A DNA stretch of 64,000 nt from NCBI RefSeq assembly GCF_024707545.1, contig NZ_CP062229.1, forward strand, positions 4,445,501 through 4,509,500. The letters are read 5' to 3'. The DNA comes from Mesorhizobium onobrychidis. GTDB taxonomy: Bacteria > Pseudomonadota > Alphaproteobacteria > Rhizobiales > Rhizobiaceae. Shown here one piece after another: positions 45,051-55,117 of this stretch (position 1 is the stretch's first letter; each line of letters opens with the position of its first letter). The position numbers were made by a program, and so were the translations under genes. The notes beneath the pieces are model-generated. The model was not told where the DNA came from, did no database searches, and was given only the letters and a program-made list of their open reading frames with translations.

Positions 45051-45150
45051 GTGCAACGCGCAATGACGTCACATTAAGGCGCATTTGGGAAAAATGCTGG
45101 CGTTCCGCCCATACCACGCTCAAAGCAGGACGCTCTGACACTTTGCACCT

Positions 45151-45198
45151 GCGCATGATCTCTTCCGAAAAGCGATTCCACTTTTCGGGATCATGCGC
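45151..45198. repeat. Palindrome, family A
   Basis: GCGCATGATC pairs with GATCATGCGC, with inner CCGAAAA/TTTTCGG. It is preceded by GACGCTCTGACACTTTGCAC, which is half of a family B element plus the conserved linker. It ends 14 bp before ispDF. Confidence 0.85.
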
Positions 45199-45211
45199 TA
45201 AGCGTCTCGGC

Positions 45212-46441
45212 ATGACAGATCCAAGCGAAATGCGAGCTTTGGCTGCGGACGACAAGGTTGCCGTTGTTATCGTCGCCGCCGGCCGCGGCGCGCGCGCCGG
45301 TCAGGCCGACGGACCGAAGCAATACCAAAGGATCGGTGGCCGTGCCGTCATCGCGCGCACATTGGATATGTTTTTGGCACATCCGAGAATCGGTCCTGTC
45401 GTCGTCGCCATCCACGCCGACGACAGCGCGCTTTTTCGCAGCGCCGCCGGGGCCAACGCCGATCGGGTCATCACGGTGACCGGTGGCGCGTCCAGGCAGG
45501 ACTCCGTCCGGCTCGGGCTGCTTGCGCTGAGAGGCTATGCACCGAGCCAGGTTCTGGTCCATGATGCCGTTCGCCCGTTCGTCGACGCGGAATTGATAGA
45601 CCGTACGATCGCCGGCATCGGCGAGCGCCAGGGAGCGCTCCCTGCCCTACCCGTCGCCGATACGCTGAAACGTGAGTCGGCCGCCGGCATGATCGGCGAG
45701 ACAGTTTCCAGGAACGGGCTTCATGCCGCCCAGACGCCGCAAGGCTTTCCGTTCTGGCCGATCCTGGCCGCCCATGAAAAGGCCCATCATCTTGGCAAGG
45801 CAGACTTCACCGACGATGCCGCGATTGCCGAATGGGCGCATATTCCGGTGAAAATTGTTCCGGGTTCGCCGGATAATGTCAAACTCACCTGGGCAAGGGA
45901 TATTTCGATGGCGGATCAGCGGCTTTCCGGCGAACGGCCGCGTTTTCCGGACAGCCGCACCGGCAATGGATACGACGTTCATGCCTTCGAGCCGGGCGAT
46001 CATGTCACCTTGTGCGGCGTCTCTATCCCGCACGAAAAGAAACTGTCCGGCCATTCGGATGCCGATGTCGGCCTGCACGCCTTGACCGACGCGCTGCTCG
46101 CCACCTGCGGCGCCGGTGACATCGGCACGCATTTCCCGCCTTCGGATCCGCAGTGGAAAGGCGTGGCCTCGCGGATCTTCGTCGAATATGCGGCGAAGCT
46201 GGTACGCGCGCGCGGCGGGCGCATCGCCAATGCCGACATCACGCTGATCTGCGAGGCGCCGCGCATCGGCCCACATCGCGAAGCAATGACCGAAACCCTT
46301 TCGGCAATGCTGGCAATTTCCCGAGACCGCATCTCGATCAAGGCGACAACCAACGAAAAGCTCGGCTTTGTCGGCCGCGAGGAAGGCATAGCGGCCATCG
46401 CGACCGCCAGCGTCGTGTTTCCAGGGGATGTCCCCGAATGA
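45212..46441 (+). CDS. ispDF: Bifunctional IspD/IspF enzyme of the MEP pathway
   Basis: 409 residues from ATG 45212. Residues about 15-240 are Isp[45 protein letters not shown] and [11 protein letters not shown] linker leads to Isp[47 protein letters not shown] (zinc ligands), [15 protein letters not shown] and [13 protein letters not shown]. The fused enzyme makes CDP-methylerythritol and then cyclises to methylerythritol cyclodiphosphate for isoprenoids. Fusion of ispD and ispF is usual in Rhizobiales. It overlaps pncC by 4 bp. Confidence 0.96.
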   Translation: MTDPSEMRALAADDKVAVVIVAAGRGARAGQADGPKQYQRIGGRAVIARTLDMFLAHPRIGPVVVAIHADDSALFRSAAGANADRVITVTGGASRQDSVRLGLLALRGYAPSQVLVHDAVRPFVDAELIDRTIAGIGERQGALPALPVADTLKRESAAGMIGETVSRNGLHAAQTPQGFPFWPILAAHEKAHHLGKADFTDDAAIAEWAHIPVKIVPGSPDNVKLTWARDISMADQRLSGERPRFPDSRTGNGYDVHAFEPGDHVTLCGVSIPHEKKLSGHSDADVGLHALTDALLATCGAGDIGTHFPPSDPQWKGVASRIFVEYAAKLVRARGGRIANADITLICEAPRIGPHREAMTETLSAMLAISRDRISIKATTNEKLGFVGREEGIAAIATASVVFPGDVPE

Positions 46442-46947
46442 GCAACAGCGATCTCGTAGATGCCCTGCTTCAGGCCTGCCAACAGCGCGGCATCATGCTG
46501 GCGACGGCCGAGAGCTGCACCGGCGGCATGATCATCGCCGCCCTGACCGACATCGCCGGCTCTTCCACGGTGGTCGACCGGGGTTTCATCACCTATTCCA
46601 ACGAGGCCAAGACGGAGATGCTCGGCGTGTCCGCCGCCACGCTTGAGGCGCACGGCGCGGTCTCCCGGGAAACGGCGGTCGAGATGGCGCAGGGCGCCCT
46701 GACCCGTTCGCGCGCCGGGCTAACCCTTGCGGTCACCGGCATTGCCGGTCCAGGCGGCGGCTCGACGGAAAAGCCCGTCGGCCTGGTCTGGTTCGGCATC
46801 GCCTTGACTGGCCGGCCGGTCGTCAGCGAATGCCAGTTGTTCGCCGATAAGGGCCGCAATTTCATCCGCCGGGAGACGGTCAGGCAAGCGCTTGAACTGG
46901 GCTTGCGCGCACTCGCCGCGGATCAGGCTGCCGGCGTTGCGCCATAG
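46438..46947 (+). CDS. pncC: CinA C-terminal-domain amidase (nicotinamide-nucleotide amidase)
   Basis: 169 residues from ATG 46438, overlapping the ispDF stop. [37 protein letters not shown] contains the conserved serine and threonine/glycine residues of Pnc[26 protein letters not shown] is the second hallmark. It converts NMN to nicotinate mononucleotide. The N-terminal MoaB-like domain of full CinA is absent, as in stand-alone PncC. Its last 25 bp overlap the 3' end of the convergent COQ10/RatA gene. Confidence 0.92.
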   Translation: MSNSDLVDALLQACQQRGIMLATAESCTGGMIIAALTDIAGSSTVVDRGFITYSNEAKTEMLGVSAATLEAHGAVSRETAVEMAQGALTRSRAGLTLAVTGIAGPGGGSTEKPVGLVWFGIALTGRPVVSECQLFADKGRNFIRRETVRQALELGLRALAADQAAGVAP

Positions 46948-47381
46948 ATGACGTCGGCCCGCTTCTCGAACGCCTCGGAGAACATGCGGAAGGCGCGATC
47001 GAACATCGCTCCCATCACCGCACCCAGAATACGGCTCTTGAATTCGTAGTCGATGAAGAAGCAGACATTGCAACCGCCGTCGGCCGGCTCGAAGCGCCAG
47101 GCATTGCTCAGATATTTGAACGGGCCGTCGATGTATTTGACGTCGATGGCGTTCTCGTCAGGCTTCAAAAACACCTGCGTGGTGAAAGTCTCGCGGATCG
47201 CCTTGTAGCCAATGCTCATGTCGGCGATGAGCAGGGTGCGTCCGTCGCGTTCCTTGCGCGAGCGAACCGTCAGTGCCTCGCAAAGCGGCAGGAATTGCGG
47301 ATAGGATTCGACATCGGCGACCAGGGCGAACATCTGTTCAGGCGTATGCGTGACGCGGCGATGGGCTTCGAATTGTGGCAT
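46923..47381 (-). CDS. COQ10/RatA-family START-domain protein
   Basis: 152 residues. FEAHRRVTHTPEQMFALVADVESYPQFLPLCEALTVRSR is the start of a polyketide cyclase/START fold as in COQ10 and RatA. NAWRFEPADGGCNVCFFIDYEFKSRILGAVMGAMFDRAFRMFSEAFEKRA completes it. In alphaproteobacteria these proteins are thought to chaperone ubiquinone; RatA of E. coli was described as affecting 70S assembly. The first interpretation suits a respiring rhizobium. It lies 12 bp downstream of lipA on the same strand and overlaps pncC tail to tail by 25 bp. Confidence 0.88.
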   Translation of the reverse strand: MPQFEAHRRVTHTPEQMFALVADVESYPQFLPLCEALTVRSRKERDGRTLLIADMSIGYKAIRETFTTQVFLKPDENAIDVKYIDGPFKYLSNAWRFEPADGGCNVCFFIDYEFKSRILGAVMGAMFDRAFRMFSEAFEKRADVIYGATPAA

Positions 47382-47393
47382 GAAACCAGTTTG

Positions 47394-48359
47394 TTAGGCG
47401 GATTTCCTGAGAAACGCTTCCCGCGCCGCGCGCAGCCTGGCGAAATCGTCGCCGGCATGGTGCGATGAGCGCGTCAGCGGGCTTGACGCCACCAGCAGGA
47501 AGCCCTTGGTCTGGCCGATCGTCTCGAAGGACTTGAATTCCTCCGGCGTGACGAAGCGGATCACCGGATGGTGCTTCTTCGACGGCTGCAGATACTGGCC
47601 GATGGTCATGAAGTCGACATTGGCCGAACGCAAATCGTCCATCAGCTGCAGGATCTCGTTCCGCTCCTCGCCCAGGCCAACCATGATGCCGGATTTGGTG
47701 AAGATCGACGGATCGAGCTCCTTGACCCGCTGCAGGAGCCTGATCGAATGGAAATAACGGGCGCCCGGCCGGACCGTCAGATAGTTCGACGGTACGGTCT
47801 CCAGATTGTGGTTGAACACGTCCGGCTTTGCCGCCACTACGATCTCCAGCGCGCCTTCCTTGCGCAGGAAGTCAGGCGTCAGGATTTCGATCGTCGTCGA
47901 AGGCGTTGCCGCCCTGATGGCGCGGATGACCTCGGCAAAGTGCTGAGCTCCGCCATCGGCGAGATCGTCGCGGTCGACTGAGGTGACGACGACATGGGTC
48001 AGACCCATTTGCTTGACCGCATGGGCGATGCGCGCCGGTTCATCGGGATCAAGCGCGGTCGGAATGCCGGTGGCGACGTTGCAGAAGGCACAGGCGCGCG
48101 TGCAGATCTCGCCCATGATCATGAAGGTGGCGTGCTTCTTTTCCCAGCACTCGCCGATATTGGGGCAACCCGCCTCTTCGCACACCGTCACCAGTCTGTG
48201 CGACTTCACGATCTCGCGCGTCTCGGCATAGCCTTTCGACATCGGCGCCTTGACGCGGATCCAGTCGGGCTTGCGCAGCACATCCTGGTCAGGCTTGTGC
48301 GCCTTTTCAGGATGCCGCAGGCGCGGCGCATTGGCGATCGTGTCGAGGACGGTGACCAT
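47394..48359 (-). CDS. lipA: Lipoyl synthase
   Basis: 321 residues. It carries two iron-sulfur cluster motifs: [13 protein letters not shown] for the auxiliary cluster, and [10 protein letters not shown] for the radical SAM cluster. Also present are [21 protein letters not shown] and the C-terminal [14 protein letters not shown] with the serine that ligates the auxiliary cluster. LipA inserts two sulfurs into octanoyl groups to make lipoate on E2 proteins, needed by the pyruvate dehydrogenase encoded just upstream. It follows lpdA and a small membrane protein gene on the same strand. Confidence 0.96.
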   Translation of the reverse strand: MVTVLDTIANAPRLRHPEKAHKPDQDVLRKPDWIRVKAPMSKGYAETREIVKSHRLVTVCEEAGCPNIGECWEKKHATFMIMGEICTRACAFCNVATGIPTALDPDEPARIAHAVKQMGLTHVVVTSVDRDDLADGGAQHFAEVIRAIRAATPSTTIEILTPDFLRKEGALEIVVAAKPDVFNHNLETVPSNYLTVRPGARYFHSIRLLQRVKELDPSIFTKSGIMVGLGEERNEILQLMDDLRSANVDFMTIGQYLQPSKKHHPVIRFVTPEEFKSFETIGQTKGFLLVASSPLTRSSHHAGDDFARLRAAREAFLRKSA

Positions 48360-48438
48360 CAGAAATCCAGTTCATTCGCGATCGCCTTCCGGCGTTCGCT
48401 TTCAGAAGTCATCTAGGACTTTTCGCTGCAAAGAAAAA

Positions 48439-48466
48439 GGCCGCGGCGGCGCATGCCGCCACAGCC
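48439..48466 (-). terminator. Probable intrinsic terminator after the GlsB-like gene
   Basis: On the minus strand GGCTGTGGCGGC pairs with GCCGCCGCGGCC around ATGC and is followed by TTTTTC. It lies 26 bp beyond the GlsB-like gene stop. Two mismatched positions lower certainty. Confidence 0.65.
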
Positions 48467-48492
48467 GTTTTCGCATGGCAAGAGTTCAGCGA

Positions 48493-48750
48493 CTAACGGC
48501 GCACCATGCGCCCTACCCAGATCAGCAGGCAGGCGCCGACGAAACCGGTGATCAGATAAGCGATCCAGCCGGCGCCGAACGCGCCAATGTTGAGCGCCTG
48601 CAGGATGGCATTCAGCACGATCGCGCCGACGATGCCCAGAACGATGTTCATCAAGATGCCCATGTTGCTTTTCATGAACATCTCGGCAAGCCACCCCGCT
48701 AAACCGCCGATAATGATGGCTGTAATCCAGCCCACGCCATTCACGTCCAT
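48493..48750 (-). CDS. GlsB/YeaQ/YmgE-family membrane stress protein
   Basis: 85 residues with three hydrophobic helices rich in glycine (ITAIIIGGLAGWLAEMFMKS, GILMNIVLGIVGAIVLNAIL, AYLITGFVGACLLIWVGRMVRR). The GGLAGW and NIVLGIVGA motifs are typical of the transglycosylase-associated protein family. Members are induced in stationary phase or by stress; molecular function is unknown. GGAGAGGG lies before ATG 48750. It is framed by a terminator, so it is probably an independent transcript between lpdA and lipA. Confidence 0.9.
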   Translation of the reverse strand: MDVNGVGWITAIIIGGLAGWLAEMFMKSNMGILMNIVLGIVGAIVLNAILQALNIGAFGAGWIAYLITGFVGACLLIWVGRMVRR

Positions 48751-48846
48751 ATGCCCTCTCCTTGTGTGATGAATGCATCCGGAAACGAATTACCTTGCCG
48801 TTGAGTTCCTTGGCTTTCACGTGTCGAGTCTCACGCGGTCAATTTA

Positions 48847-50310
48847 TCACGCGTTCAGCGCGCGGCCATAGGCGTCGAGGACGCTTTCCTTCATCATCTC
48901 CGACAGAGTCGGATGCGGGAAGATCGTATGCATCAGTTCTTCCTCGGTGGTCTCCAGGTTCATCGCCACGACAAAGCCCTGGATCAGCTCGGTCACTTCG
49001 GCGCCGACCATATGCGCGCCGAGCAACTGCCCAGTCATCTTGTCGAAGATGGTCTTGACGAAACCCTGGTCTTCACCGAGCGCGATGGCTTTGCCGTTGG
49101 CGGCGAACTGAAAGCGGCCGACGCGGATGTCCTTGCCCTCGGCCTTCGCTTTCGCTTCAGTCAACCCGACGGAGGCAACCTGCGGGTTGCAATAGGTGCA
49201 GCCCGGAATCTTCAGCTTGTCAGTGGCGTGCACGCCGGGAAAATTTGCGATCTTTTCCACGCAGACCACGCCTTCATGTTCGGCCTTGTGGGCGAGCATG
49301 GGCGGGCCGGCGACATCGCCGATGGCATAGATGCCGGGCATATTGGTGTTGCCGTAGCCGTCGACGACGACGCAGCCGCGCTCGGTCTTCACGCCGAGCG
49401 CTTCGAGGCCGAGGTTCTCGACGTTGCCCTGCACGCCCACGGCCGAGATCATCCGGTCGGCGGTGATCTTCTCAACCTTGCCGTCCTTCATCTCGACATG
49501 CGCGGTTACCGAATTCGCACCCTTCTCGACCTTGGTGACCTTGGCCTCGAGGATGATCTTCATGCCTTGCTTCTCGAACTGCTTCTGCGCGAATTTCGAG
49601 ACCTCTGCGTCCTCGACCGGCATCACCGCCGGCAACAACTCGACCACCGTCACCTCCGCGCCCATGGTCCGGTAGAATGAGGCGAATTCGATGCCGATTG
49701 CGCCCGAACCCATCACCAGCAGCGATTTCGGCATCTCTTTCGGCACCATCGCTTCGAAATAGGTCCAGATCAGTTTGCCGTCGGGCTCGATGCCGGGCAA
49801 CGCGCGCGGTCGGGCGCCGGTCGCCAGGATGATGTGCTTGGCGGTGTAGGTGCCCTCACCCTTGACGCCCTTGGGCGCCGGCGGCTGCGGCTCCATCGGT
49901 TTCTTCGACGATTTCGACACGACGATCTCGCCCGGCTTATCGCCGGAAGCCGCCTTGGAAAGCTTGGCCTCGCCCCAGATGACGTCGACCTTATTCTTCT
50001 TCATCAGGAAGGCGACGCCGCCGTTCAGCCGCAACGAGACCTTTCGCGAGCGGTCGACCACGGCAGCGGTATCGACGCTGACCGTGCCGTCGATCTTCAA
50101 GCCGTAGTCCTTCAGATGATCGGAATAGTGCAAAATCTCGGCCGAGCGCAGCAGCGCCTTGGTCGGGATGCAGCCCCAGTTGAGGCAGATGCCCCCGAGA
50201 TGCTCGCGCTCGACGATTGCCGTCTTGAAGCCGAGCTGGGCGGAACGCACCGCCGTGACGTAGCCGCCGGGGCCGGAGCCGATGATGATGACGTCGTAGT
50301 TCTCAGCCAC
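48847..50310 (-). CDS. lpdA: Dihydrolipoyl dehydrogenase (E3)
   Basis: 487 residues. The FAD site is DVIIIGSGPGGYVTAVRSAQLG. The redox disulfide is in GGICLNWGCIPTKALL. The NAD domain reads LLVMGSGAIGIEFASFYRTMG, the second FAD segment GIYAIGDVAGPPMLAHKAEHEG, and the C-terminal catalytic histidine is in HTIFPHPTLSEMM. E3 reoxidises dihydrolipoamide of E2. It sits downstream of pdhC, with a hydrolase and a small membrane protein gene inserted between. The Lys/Gly/Pro-rich insertion near residues 125-145 (MEPQPPAPKGVKGEG) is typical of rhizobial PDH-type E3. Confidence 0.96.
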   Translation of the reverse strand: MAENYDVIIIGSGPGGYVTAVRSAQLGFKTAIVEREHLGGICLNWGCIPTKALLRSAEILHYSDHLKDYGLKIDGTVSVDTAAVVDRSRKVSLRLNGGVAFLMKKNKVDVIWGEAKLSKAASGDKPGEIVVSKSSKKPMEPQPPAPKGVKGEGTYTAKHIILATGARPRALPGIEPDGKLIWTYFEAMVPKEMPKSLLVMGSGAIGIEFASFYRTMGAEVTVVELLPAVMPVEDAEVSKFAQKQFEKQGMKIILEAKVTKVEKGANSVTAHVEMKDGKVEKITADRMISAVGVQGNVENLGLEALGVKTERGCVVVDGYGNTNMPGIYAIGDVAGPPMLAHKAEHEGVVCVEKIANFPGVHATDKLKIPGCTYCNPQVASVGLTEAKAKAEGKDIRVGRFQFAANGKAIALGEDQGFVKTIFDKMTGQLLGAHMVGAEVTELIQGFVVAMNLETTEEELMHTIFPHPTLSEMMKESVLDAYGRALNA

Positions 50311-50328
50311 GGATTTCTCCCTGATTCT

Positions 50329-50967
50329 CTAGAGTTCCAGCATGACGCGCACGATTGGCGCCAATGCCTGCCCGATTTTCCGCGTGTTCTCCGCGTCGAG
50401 ATGGACACCGTCGAGCGGCGTGGTCTCGGCCACCGAGCCCGCATCGAAGAAGCCGCAGCCGGCCTCGTCGGCAAGGGCGGAATATTGCGGTGCCAGCCGC
50501 TTCGACGCTTCATCGCCGCCGGCGAACATTTCCTTGAACTCGGCGTTTTCCGTGCGGCTGACCGCGGGCGGCGCGACGATCAGGATCTGCGGCGCCGGCC
50601 AATCGAATGGGTAATCGTGCCCGCGCACGATATCGACCAGGCGCTGCATGCCTTGTTTGGCGGCGACCGGATTGCCGTGGATCCACGGCTTCATGTCGTT
50701 GGCGCCGAGCATGATGATGATCAGGTCGATCGGCGCATGCGTCATCAGGATCGTCGGCAGCATTCTTGCGCCGTTACGGTCGGCGCCAGCCAGATGGTCG
50801 TCGAAAGCCGTCGTGCGACCGTTCAGACCTTCGGCGATGACCTCAATACCGTCCCCCAACGTCGCCTGCAGCACACTCGGCCAGCGGTCCTTGAGCGGGT
50901 GGCGATCCAGACTTGCCGCATCATAGCCCCAGGTCAGCGAGTCGCCGTAGCAAAGGACTGTTTTCAT
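50329..50967 (-). CDS. SGNH/GDSL-family hydrolase
   Basis: 212 residues from ATG 50967. Block I is VLCYGDSLTWGYD with the nucleophile serine. Block II glycine lies near AEGLNGRTT, block III is IIMLGANDMK, and block V DGVHLDAENT carries the catalytic Asp and His. The layout resembles arylesterase/acetylxylan-esterase-like SGNH enzymes. Substrate unknown, probably an ester or acyl group in the cytoplasm because no signal peptide is present. It starts inside the end of the small upstream gene (ATGA) and lies between pdhC and lpdA. Confidence 0.9.
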   Translation of the reverse strand: MKTVLCYGDSLTWGYDAASLDRHPLKDRWPSVLQATLGDGIEVIAEGLNGRTTAFDDHLAGADRNGARMLPTILMTHAPIDLIIIMLGANDMKPWIHGNPVAAKQGMQRLVDIVRGHDYPFDWPAPQILIVAPPAVSRTENAEFKEMFAGGDEASKRLAPQYSALADEAGCGFFDAGSVAETTPLDGVHLDAENTRKIGQALAPIVRVMLEL

Positions 50968-51098
50968 GCGCTTGCCCCGCTCCCGCCAAAGCCTGCTTGT
51001 GCGCGCTTTACCCGCCAGCCCACGAACAGCCATTGCACGATGATCGTCACGATGCCTGGAAGGCTGAAGGGAAAAAGGCTGGTGAAGAATTTCCGCAC
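50964..51098 (-). CDS. Small membrane protein between pdhC and the SGNH hydrolase
   Basis: 44 residues from GTG 51098 with GGAAGAAGG upstream. The sequence begins MRKFFTSLFPFSLPGIVTII and continues VQWLFVGWRVKRAQ, giving one hydrophobic helix and a positive C-terminal flank, consistent with an inner-membrane single-pass protein. The stop overlaps the ATG of the hydrolase (ATGA). It begins 15 bp after the pdhC stop. The tight spacing on both sides supports a real gene. No family was recognised. Confidence 0.6.
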   Translation of the reverse strand: MRKFFTSLFPFSLPGIVTIIVQWLFVGWRVKRAQAGFGGSGASA

Positions 51099-51112
51099 CG
51101 CCTTCTTCCTTT

Positions 51113-52486
51113 TTAGACCAGCATGCCCATCGGGTTTTCGATCATGCGCTTGAAGGCGCCGAGCAGTTCGGCGCCGAGCGCGCCGTCGACGGCGCGATGA
51201 TCGGTCGACAGCGTCACCGACATGATTGTCGCGATCTTGATCTCACCGTTCTTGACCACCGCACGCTCCTCGCCGGCGCCGACCGCCAGGATCGTCGCAT
51301 GCGGCGGGTTGATGACGGCGGCAAAGTCCTTGATGCCGAACATGCCGAGATTGGACACTGCCGTGGTGCCGCCCTGGTATTCTTCCGGCTTCAGCTTGCG
51401 GCTGCGAGCACGGCTGGCAAGATCCTTCATCTCGTTCGAGATGACCGACAGCGTCTTTTCGTCGGCGCGCCGGATGATCGGCGTGATCAGGCCGCCGGGG
51501 ATCGATACGGCAACGCCGACATCGGCATGCTTGTGCTTGACCATCGCGCTCTCGGTCCAGGAGGCGTTGGCATCCGGCACCGCCATCAGCGCCATTGCCA
51601 TCGCTTTGATCACCATGTCGTTGACCGACAGCTTGTAGGCCGGCGCCTCCCCCTTATCGGTCTTTTTCACCGGGGCGGCCGCGTTGATCTGCATGCGCAG
51701 TGCCAGAAGCGTGTCGAGCTCGCAGTCGAGCGTCAGGTAGAAATGCGGGATGGTGGTCGTGGCCTCGACAAGCCGGCGCGCAATGGTCTTGCGCATGTTG
51801 TCATGCGGGGCAAGCTCGTAGGAGCCTTCGGCAAACAGTTTTAGCACCTGGTCGTCCGACATTGGCTTTGGCGCGACAGCCGGAGCCGGAGCGCCGGCAG
51901 GTGCGGCTCTCGCGGCTAGTGCCGCCTTGGCGCCGCCACCGGAAATCGCTGCATCGACATCGGCTTTGACCACGCGGCCATGCGGGCCGGAGCCGGTCAC
52001 CACGGAGACATCGACACCGGCTTCCCGGGCGATGCGACGGGCAAGCGGCGAGGCGAAGGTGCGCTCGCTTGCATGGCCGTTGGCGACCGGAGCCGCTTCC
52101 GCCTTGGGCGCAGGTGCGGCGGCAGGTTCCGGCTTCGGCGCTTCGGGCTTTGGTGTTTCAGCTTTGGGGGCCTCCGCTTTCGGAGCCTCGGCCTTTGCCG
52201 GCGCAGCGCCGTCACCGCTCTTCGCGGCAGCCGCCGCATCTTCGCCTTCGGCTGCGAGCACGGCGATCAGCGCGTTGACCTTGACGCCTTCGGTGCCGGC
52301 CGGAACGACCAGCTTGGCCACCGTGCCCTCATCAACGGCTTCGACTTCCATCGTCGCCTTATCGGTCTCGATCTCGGCGATCACGTCGCCCGGCGAAATC
52401 TTATCGCCCTCCTTGACGAGCCATTTGGACAGATTGCCCTCTTCCATAGTAGGCGAGAGGGCCGGCATGGTGATGTTGATCGGCAT
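51113..52486 (-). CDS. pdhC: Pyruvate dehydrogenase E2 (dihydrolipoamide acetyltransferase)
   Basis: 457 residues. Residues 1-80 are one lipoyl domain with the modified lysine in [12 protein letters not shown] long Ala/Pro/Lys/Glu-rich swinging linker follows, then the E3-binding domain ([35 protein letters not shown]). The catalytic domain ends with [16 protein letters not shown], including the active-site His and Asp. It transfers acetyl groups to CoA and forms the complex core. pdhB lies 18 bp upstream. Confidence 0.97.
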   Translation of the reverse strand: MPINITMPALSPTMEEGNLSKWLVKEGDKISPGDVIAEIETDKATMEVEAVDEGTVAKLVVPAGTEGVKVNALIAVLAAEGEDAAAAAKSGDGAAPAKAEAPKAEAPKAETPKPEAPKPEPAAAPAPKAEAAPVANGHASERTFASPLARRIAREAGVDVSVVTGSGPHGRVVKADVDAAISGGGAKAALAARAAPAGAPAPAVAPKPMSDDQVLKLFAEGSYELAPHDNMRKTIARRLVEATTTIPHFYLTLDCELDTLLALRMQINAAAPVKKTDKGEAPAYKLSVNDMVIKAMAMALMAVPDANASWTESAMVKHKHADVGVAVSIPGGLITPIIRRADEKTLSVISNEMKDLASRARSRKLKPEEYQGGTTAVSNLGMFGIKDFAAVINPPHATILAVGAGEERAVVKNGEIKIATIMSVTLSTDHRAVDGALGAELLGAFKRMIENPMGMLV

Positions 52487-52504
52487 GTTTTCCTCCCGCC
52501 CTGC

Positions 52505-53890
52505 TCAGCGATATGTGACGGCTTTGACCGCCTCGACGACCTCGCCGACATTGGGCAGCGCCAGCTTTTCGAGGTTCGCCGCATAGGGCATCGGCACGTC
52601 CTTGCCGGCAATGGTGATGACCGGCGCGTCGAGGAAATCGAAGGCGCGCTGCGACACCTGGTTGGCGATATGATCGCCGACCGAGCTCTGCGGAAACCCT
52701 TCTTCCACCACCACCAGCCGATTGGTCTTCTTGACCGAGGCGATAATGGTGTCGAAATCGAGAGGGCGGATGGTCCTGAGGTCGATGACCTCGGCATCAA
52801 TGCCCATGCCGCGCAATTCGGCCTCGGCCTTCACCGTGTAGGTCATGCCGATGCCGAAAGAGACGATGGTGACATCCTTGCCTGACTTGTGGATGCGCGC
52901 CTTGCCGATCGGCAGCACGAAATCGTCCATCTTCGGCACGTCGAAGGACTGGCCGTAAAGGATTTCGTTCTCGAGGAAGATGACCGGGTTCGCGTCGCGG
53001 ATCGCGGCCTTCAGCAACCCCTTGGCGTCCGCGGCGGTGTAGGGCATCACCACTTTCAGGCCGGGAACGTGGCTGTACCAGGCGGCATAGCACTGCGAAT
53101 GCTGGGCGGCGACACGGGCGGCCGCGCCGTTCGGCCCGCGAAACACGATGGGCGCGCCCATCTGGCCGCCGGACATATAGAGCGTCTTGGCGGCGGAGTT
53201 GATGATCTGGTCGATCGCCTGCATGGCGAAGTTGAAGGTCATGAACTCGACGATCGGTCTCAGGCCGGCCATCGCCGCGCCAACGCCGACGCCGGCAAAA
53301 CCGTGTTCGGTGATGGGCGTATCGACGACGCGCCGCGCCCCGAATTCCTGCAGCAGCCCTTGCGTGATCTTGTAGGCGCCCTGGTACTCGGCGACCTCCT
53401 CGCCCATCACGAAGACGTCGTCGTCACGGCGCATTTCCTCGGCCATCGCGTCACGCAGCGCTTCGCGCACGGTGGTCGAGACCATTTCCGTGCCGGCCGG
53501 GATGTCGGGATCGGCGGCGATTTCGGTTCTCGGCGCCGCGGCGACAGGTGCTGCGCCCTCGCTTTTGGCCGCAGCAGGCGCTGGCGCTGCTGTTTCAGCC
53601 TCGGCAGGTTCCTCGCCGATGCCTTCGCCTGCCTTGTCGATGTCTTCACCATCAAGGGCGAGCACGGCGATCAGCGTGTTGACCTTGACACCTTCGGTGC
53701 CGGCAGGAACCACGATCTTGGCTAGCGTGCCTTCGTCGACGGCCTCGACTTCCATCGTGGCCTTATCGGTCTCGATCTCGGCGATGACATCACCAGCGAC
53801 AACCTTATCGCCCTCTTTCTTCAACCATTTGGAAACATTGCCCTCTTCCATGGTCGGCGAGAGAGCGGGCATGAGAATTTCGATCGGCAT
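52505..53890 (-). CDS. pdhB: Pyruvate dehydrogenase E1 beta with N-terminal lipoyl domain
   Basis: 461 residues. Residues 1-80 form a lipoyl domain ([16 protein letters not shown]) nearly identical to that of pdhC. A Glu/Ala/Pro linker follows, then the transketolase-like E1 beta body: [87 protein letters not shown] and the C-terminal domain. A lipoyl domain on E1 beta is characteristic of rhizobial PDH. With pdhA it decarboxylates pyruvate using thiamine diphosphate. The linker is a likely recombination hot spot because it resembles that of pdhC. Confidence 0.97.
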   Translation of the reverse strand: MPIEILMPALSPTMEEGNVSKWLKKEGDKVVAGDVIAEIETDKATMEVEAVDEGTLAKIVVPAGTEGVKVNTLIAVLALDGEDIDKAGEGIGEEPAEAETAAPAPAAAKSEGAAPVAAAPRTEIAADPDIPAGTEMVSTTVREALRDAMAEEMRRDDDVFVMGEEVAEYQGAYKITQGLLQEFGARRVVDTPITEHGFAGVGVGAAMAGLRPIVEFMTFNFAMQAIDQIINSAAKTLYMSGGQMGAPIVFRGPNGAAARVAAQHSQCYAAWYSHVPGLKVVMPYTAADAKGLLKAAIRDANPVIFLENEILYGQSFDVPKMDDFVLPIGKARIHKSGKDVTIVSFGIGMTYTVKAEAELRGMGIDAEVIDLRTIRPLDFDTIIASVKKTNRLVVVEEGFPQSSVGDHIANQVSQRAFDFLDAPVITIAGKDVPMPYAANLEKLALPNVGEVVEAVKAVTYR

Positions 53891-53905
53891 GTCCTTGCCC
53901 TCTCG

Positions 53906-54946
53906 TTACAATACGATGTCGGTCCAGAGCTCGGACGGATCCGGCTCTGCGTCGTTCTGGGCAAATTCGGCGGCGTCGGCGACAATGTCGCGAACCTCCT
54001 TGTCGACGGTCTTGAGCTCGTCCTCGTCGGCCCAATTCTTGTCGAGCAGGCGCGCCTTGACCTGCTCGATCGGGTCACGCTCGGAGCGCATCTTCTGCAC
54101 TTCTTCCTTGGAGCGGTATTTTGCCGGATCGGACATCGAGTGGCCGCGGTAGCGGTAGGTCTGCATTTCGAGGATCAGTGGCCCCTTGCCGTCACGGCAC
54201 CATTCGGTTGCGAGATCGCCGGCTGCCTTGACCGCGCGGACGTCCATGCCATCGACCTGGATACCGGGGATCTTGAAGGAGGCGCCGCGGTGCGAAAAAT
54301 CCGTCTCGGCCGACGAACGCGATACCGAGGTGCCCATGGCATAGCGGTTGTTTTCGATGATGTAGATCACCGGCAGCTTCCACAGCGAGGCCATGTTGAA
54401 GCTCTCATAGACCTGGCCTTGATTGGCGGCGCCGTCGCCGAAATAGGTCAGTGTCACGTTGTTGTTGCCGCGATAGCGATTGGCGAAGGCGAGGCCGGTG
54501 CCGAGCGAAACCTGCGCGCCTACAATGCCGTGGCCGCCGTAAAAATGCTTCTCCTTGGAGAACATGTGCATGGAGCCGCCCTTGCCCCTGGACAAGCCGC
54601 CGCGGCGCCCGGTTAATTCGGCCATGACGCCGCGCGGCGACAGTTCCATCGCCAGCATGTGACCATGGTCGCGGTAGGCGGTGATCATCTGGTCGCCGTC
54701 GATCAGCGCCATCTTCATGCCGGTGACAACTGCTTCCTGGCCGATATAGAGATGGCAGAAGCCGCCGATGAAGCCCATGCCGTAGAGCTGGCCGGCCTTT
54801 TCCTCGAAGCGGCGGATAAGCAGCATGCGCCGGTAGGCGTCAAGCTCCTCGTCCTTGGTGAAGTCGACAGGTTTGGGGGCTGAAAGCCCCGCCGATTTGC
54901 CGTCGGATCTAGATTTGGCAGGCGCTTTTCTGGCGGCGGTGGCCAT
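53906..54946 (-). CDS. pdhA: Pyruvate dehydrogenase E1 alpha
   Basis: 346 residues. A Lys/Ala-rich leader precedes YRRMLLIRRFEEKAGQLYGMGFIGGFCHLYIGQEAV. The thiamine diphosphate motif is YFGDGAANQGQVYESFNMASLWKLPVIYIIENN (GDG...NN). The phosphorylation-loop equivalent is YRYRGHSMSDPAKYR. It is the first gene of pdhA-pdhB-pdhC; 15 bp separate it from pdhB. The 170 bp upstream contain an ATGCATG-gctga-CATGCAT inverted repeat. It links glycolysis to the TCA cycle and lies near enolase. Confidence 0.96.
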   Translation of the reverse strand: MATAARKAPAKSRSDGKSAGLSAPKPVDFTKDEELDAYRRMLLIRRFEEKAGQLYGMGFIGGFCHLYIGQEAVVTGMKMALIDGDQMITAYRDHGHMLAMELSPRGVMAELTGRRGGLSRGKGGSMHMFSKEKHFYGGHGIVGAQVSLGTGLAFANRYRGNNNVTLTYFGDGAANQGQVYESFNMASLWKLPVIYIIENNRYAMGTSVSRSSAETDFSHRGASFKIPGIQVDGMDVRAVKAAGDLATEWCRDGKGPLILEMQTYRYRGHSMSDPAKYRSKEEVQKMRSERDPIEQVKARLLDKNWADEDELKTVDKEVRDIVADAAEFAQNDAEPDPSELWTDIVL

Positions 54947-55050
54947 GCATCACTCCCTGTTGGCGTCTCTTGCGGACACTGAGGGAGATCAGTTCTCCCC
55001 ACCGATTTGGGGAGGCTAACACGCGAGAAAGCGTTTCGCCATGCTGAAAA

Positions 55051-55069
55051 ATGCATGGCTGACATGCAT
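55051..55069. promoter_or_regulatory. Inverted repeat upstream of pdhA
   Basis: ATGCATG and CATGCAT are separated by GCTGA, a perfect 7-bp inverted repeat about 105 bp before the pdhA start. It is a candidate operator for a regulator of pyruvate dehydrogenase; no protein was assigned. Confidence 0.45.
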
Positions 55070-55117
55070 CTAAGCGATTAAAATCGTTGTAAATATCGGC
55101 GATTAACTCGAATTTGG

